Assembly: GCA_015258485.1 (NCBI GenBank)
Contig: JABZIF010000044.1
Coordinates: 1 to 8,609, forward strand
Direction of reading: 5' to 3'
Origin: Atopobiaceae bacterium
GTDB lineage: Bacteria; Actinomycetota; Coriobacteriia; Coriobacteriales; Atopobiaceae
Length of the DNA: 8,609 nucleotides
Part shown: piece by piece, positions 7,150 through 8,609 of the stretch
How positions within the stretch are numbered: position 1 is the first letter of the stretch
How the letters are laid out: each line of letters begins with the position of its first letter
Made by a program: the position numbers and the translations under genes
Notes under the pieces: model-generated
The model's database searches: none
The model's input: the letters and a program-made list of their open reading frames with translations, nothing else
What the model was told of the DNA's origin: nothing

Positions 7150-7182
7150 AAAAAGTGCTCACATTACTGTGAGCACTTTTTT
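7150..7182. terminator. Bidirectional rho-independent terminator
   Basis: AAAAAGTGCTCAC, loop ATTACT, then GTGAGCACTTTTTT: a perfect eight-base GC-containing stem extended by A/T pairs. It has T-runs on both strands. It lies between the converging queA (plus) and the tail-anchored coiled-coil gene (minus), and can end both transcripts. Confidence 0.95.
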
Positions 7183-7214
7183 CATACGTTATCTTATTTG
7201 GGGTAATGGTTGTA

Positions 7215-8525
7215 TTACCAGTTAAAAACCAGCCATACAAAGGTTCCAAGAATCGCTATCATGCCAAGGATAACAATGATGAAGCCAATGCGCTGACCAC
7301 GAGTTGTCTCTCGAAGGATTTTCTCGCCATTAATAAGCTCTTTAAGCGTGTGTTGTTTAGCATTAATGTTGATTACTTGCTCGTTAACAGATTTTCTTAG
7401 CTGTTCAGTAATTTCTGGCGTTGCGTGGATTTCTTTAGCATCATCAATAATTGATTGCGCTTCATCATGTTTATCTGCTGCATTGTTAAAGAGCTCTTTT
7501 GCTGTCTTAATTTTTTCTTCAAGGTTCTCTATGTCTTTGCTAAGAATTCTTTGGCGGGCATTAGCCTCAGCTACTACAGCATCATATTCTTGCTGCTTCT
7601 GTTCATAATCTTTACGAGCGGCATCAATAGAGGATTCTGAGTACTCTAACGATTTACCCTGTGTCCAGTAATGTGTTTGCGCCATCTCAAGAGAAGATTG
7701 GAAAGAGTTTTGCAGCTCATCAGCTTGCTTTTTGGCTTGTTCTGCGCGGGTAAGCTCTGACTTGAGGTCTTCTTCCAAACGAACAATTGCATCGTGATTG
7801 GCAGCGGGGTCTGTCTTAAGACCAGCAAGTTCTTCTCTCAGAGAAAGCTGTCTTGCTTGGGAGTTCTCCAGTGCTTTATTTGCAGATGCTACAGCTGCGT
7901 CGCGTTTCTCGGTAACTTCTTTAAGTTGAGCTTCAGCATTTTTAACGCCACGCTGTGCCTCAGAGATAGTCTTTGAGATATCGTCAAGTCTGCCCTTTGC
8001 AGTGGCGGTAACCTCTTTATAAGGCTTAATTTTTGTTTCGTCGTCAATTTTTTGCTGTTCAAGCTTCTGAATAAGCTGATTTTTCTTAACTGTAAGAAGA
8101 TCCACTTGCGTAGATTGATCACTCATGACCTTAGCTGTTTCTGCAAGAATTTGCTCCTGCTCAGCAATAATCTGATCAAATGAGTCTCGCACGTAGTCTC
8201 GATGCTCAAGATCCTGTTTGTCTTTAGCAAGGTGTTCTTGCATATGCTTAAGCTCATGCTTTGCAGAGCTTGTCTCTTTGGCGGCGTTGTGGACTTCTTT
8301 GGTGGCTTGGAAACCTTCTGCAACAGCAGTTGTAGCGTTCTCAAATGCGTTGCTTACGCCCTTTGCTACTACCTGAGTAGTGTCCTTTGCAATCTTTTGG
8401 ATGTCTTGAGATTTGCTGGTTCCAGTTGTATTTGCAGATTCATTCTGCTCATTGGAAGTTGTTGCTTGAGAATTTATTGTGTCCAATTCCTCAGGGTTAG
8501 AGTTTTGGATATCGTTTTCAGCCAT
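7215..8525 (-). CDS. Tail-anchored coiled-coil membrane protein, function unknown
   Basis: A 436-residue protein I do not recognise as a named family. Residues 1-40 are polar, rich in Ser, Thr, Asn and Gln, and likely disordered. Residues 41-80 (KIAKDTTQVVAKGVSNAF and on) look like an Ala/Val-rich amphipathic helix. Residues 85-405 are almost continuous heptad-like Lys/Glu/Gln/Leu coiled coil, with a break near TDPAAN (238-243) and perhaps near HATPE (367-371). A basic RETTRGQR patch (405-412) precedes one hydrophobic segment (about 413-434), and the chain ends two residues later. There is no N-terminal signal peptide and no cysteine, so the bulk is probably cytoplasmic with the C-terminus in the membrane; an opposite orientation would need a different insertion route. 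Start at ATG 8525 has AGGAGG six bases upstream. It appears to be a single-gene unit ending at the shared terminator. Possible roles are membrane scaffolding, envelope stress or division-site organisation, all speculative. Confidence 0.85.
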   Translation of the reverse strand: MAENDIQNSNPEELDTINSQATTSNEQNESANTTGTSKSQDIQKIAKDTTQVVAKGVSNAFENATTAVAEGFQATKEVHNAAKETSSAKHELKHMQEHLAKDKQDLEHRDYVRDSFDQIIAEQEQILAETAKVMSDQSTQVDLLTVKKNQLIQKLEQQKIDDETKIKPYKEVTATAKGRLDDISKTISEAQRGVKNAEAQLKEVTEKRDAAVASANKALENSQARQLSLREELAGLKTDPAANHDAIVRLEEDLKSELTRAEQAKKQADELQNSFQSSLEMAQTHYWTQGKSLEYSESSIDAARKDYEQKQQEYDAVVAEANARQRILSKDIENLEEKIKTAKELFNNAADKHDEAQSIIDDAKEIHATPEITEQLRKSVNEQVININAKQHTLKELINGEKILRETTRGQRIGFIIVILGMIAILGTFVWLVFNW

Positions 8526-8609
8526 GATGAACCTCCTATAAGAGTTCTGACTTTTTATTTTTACCCTGTTTTTGGGGAATTCATAGTCTAATTTGGTTCT
8601 TTCTGGAAA

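Noticed and set aside
8202..8591. 129-codon plus-strand frame opposite the coiled-coil gene
   Set aside because: Cys/Leu/Phe-rich translation is the expected reverse image of a Lys/Glu/Ala coiled coil; no start signal.
8526..8609. Promoter for the coiled-coil gene in the right-hand end
   Set aside because: A/T-rich hexamers such as TAAAAA and TATGAA occur on the minus strand, but none has a matching -35 box at proper spacing; the strong ribosome binding site is the only clear signal.

Overview
The window reads as an ordinary bacterial chromosome segment of low to moderate GC content, with tight gene packing, strong AGGAGG-type ribosome binding sites and ATG or GTG starts. Protein style (Gram-positive-like MarR/ABC pair, QueH rather than QueG, an unusual MetRS-like protein) suggests a low-GC Gram-positive or a coriobacterial actinobacterium of the Atopobiaceae kind. 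This is a judgement from sequence style and was not tested by any search.

Left block (1-4410, all minus strand). Transcription runs leftwards: a MetRS-like gene whose 5' end is missing (2548-4410), a GTG-started alpha/beta hydrolase 21 bases after it (1630-2526), then a 143-base promoter region, a MarR-family repressor (1022-1486), and an ABC exporter half-transporter that overlaps the repressor by 16 bases and runs off the left edge (1-1037). The promoter region holds a good -35/-10 pair, a perfect 21-bp palindrome abutting the -35 box and a second palindrome filling the spacer, so a self-regulated drug- or toxin-responsive MarR-ABC operon is likely.

Middle block (4502-7106, plus strand). 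A CPBP-type intramembrane protease homologue overlaps queH by one base (TAATG), and queA follows after 20 bases. QueA builds epoxyqueuosine on tRNA and QueH reduces it to queuosine, so these two genes supply the last two steps of tRNA queuosine synthesis; tgt and the preQ1 genes are not in the window. A strong bidirectional hairpin terminator (7150-7182) closes this operon.

Right block (7215-8525, minus strand). A single gene encodes a 436-residue, cysteine-free, largely helical protein with one C-terminal membrane segment (tail-anchored). Its function is unknown; it shares the terminator at 7150-7182 with queA.

The points most worth a second look are the beheaded MetRS-like gene, which lacks the HIGH-motif segment and has no recognisable KMSKS; the CPBP protein with Tyr in place of the motif 2 His; the compact MarR operator; and the tail-anchored coiled-coil protein. 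I see no RNA genes, CRISPR arrays, insertion sequences or attachment sites, and no clear new multi-gene system.
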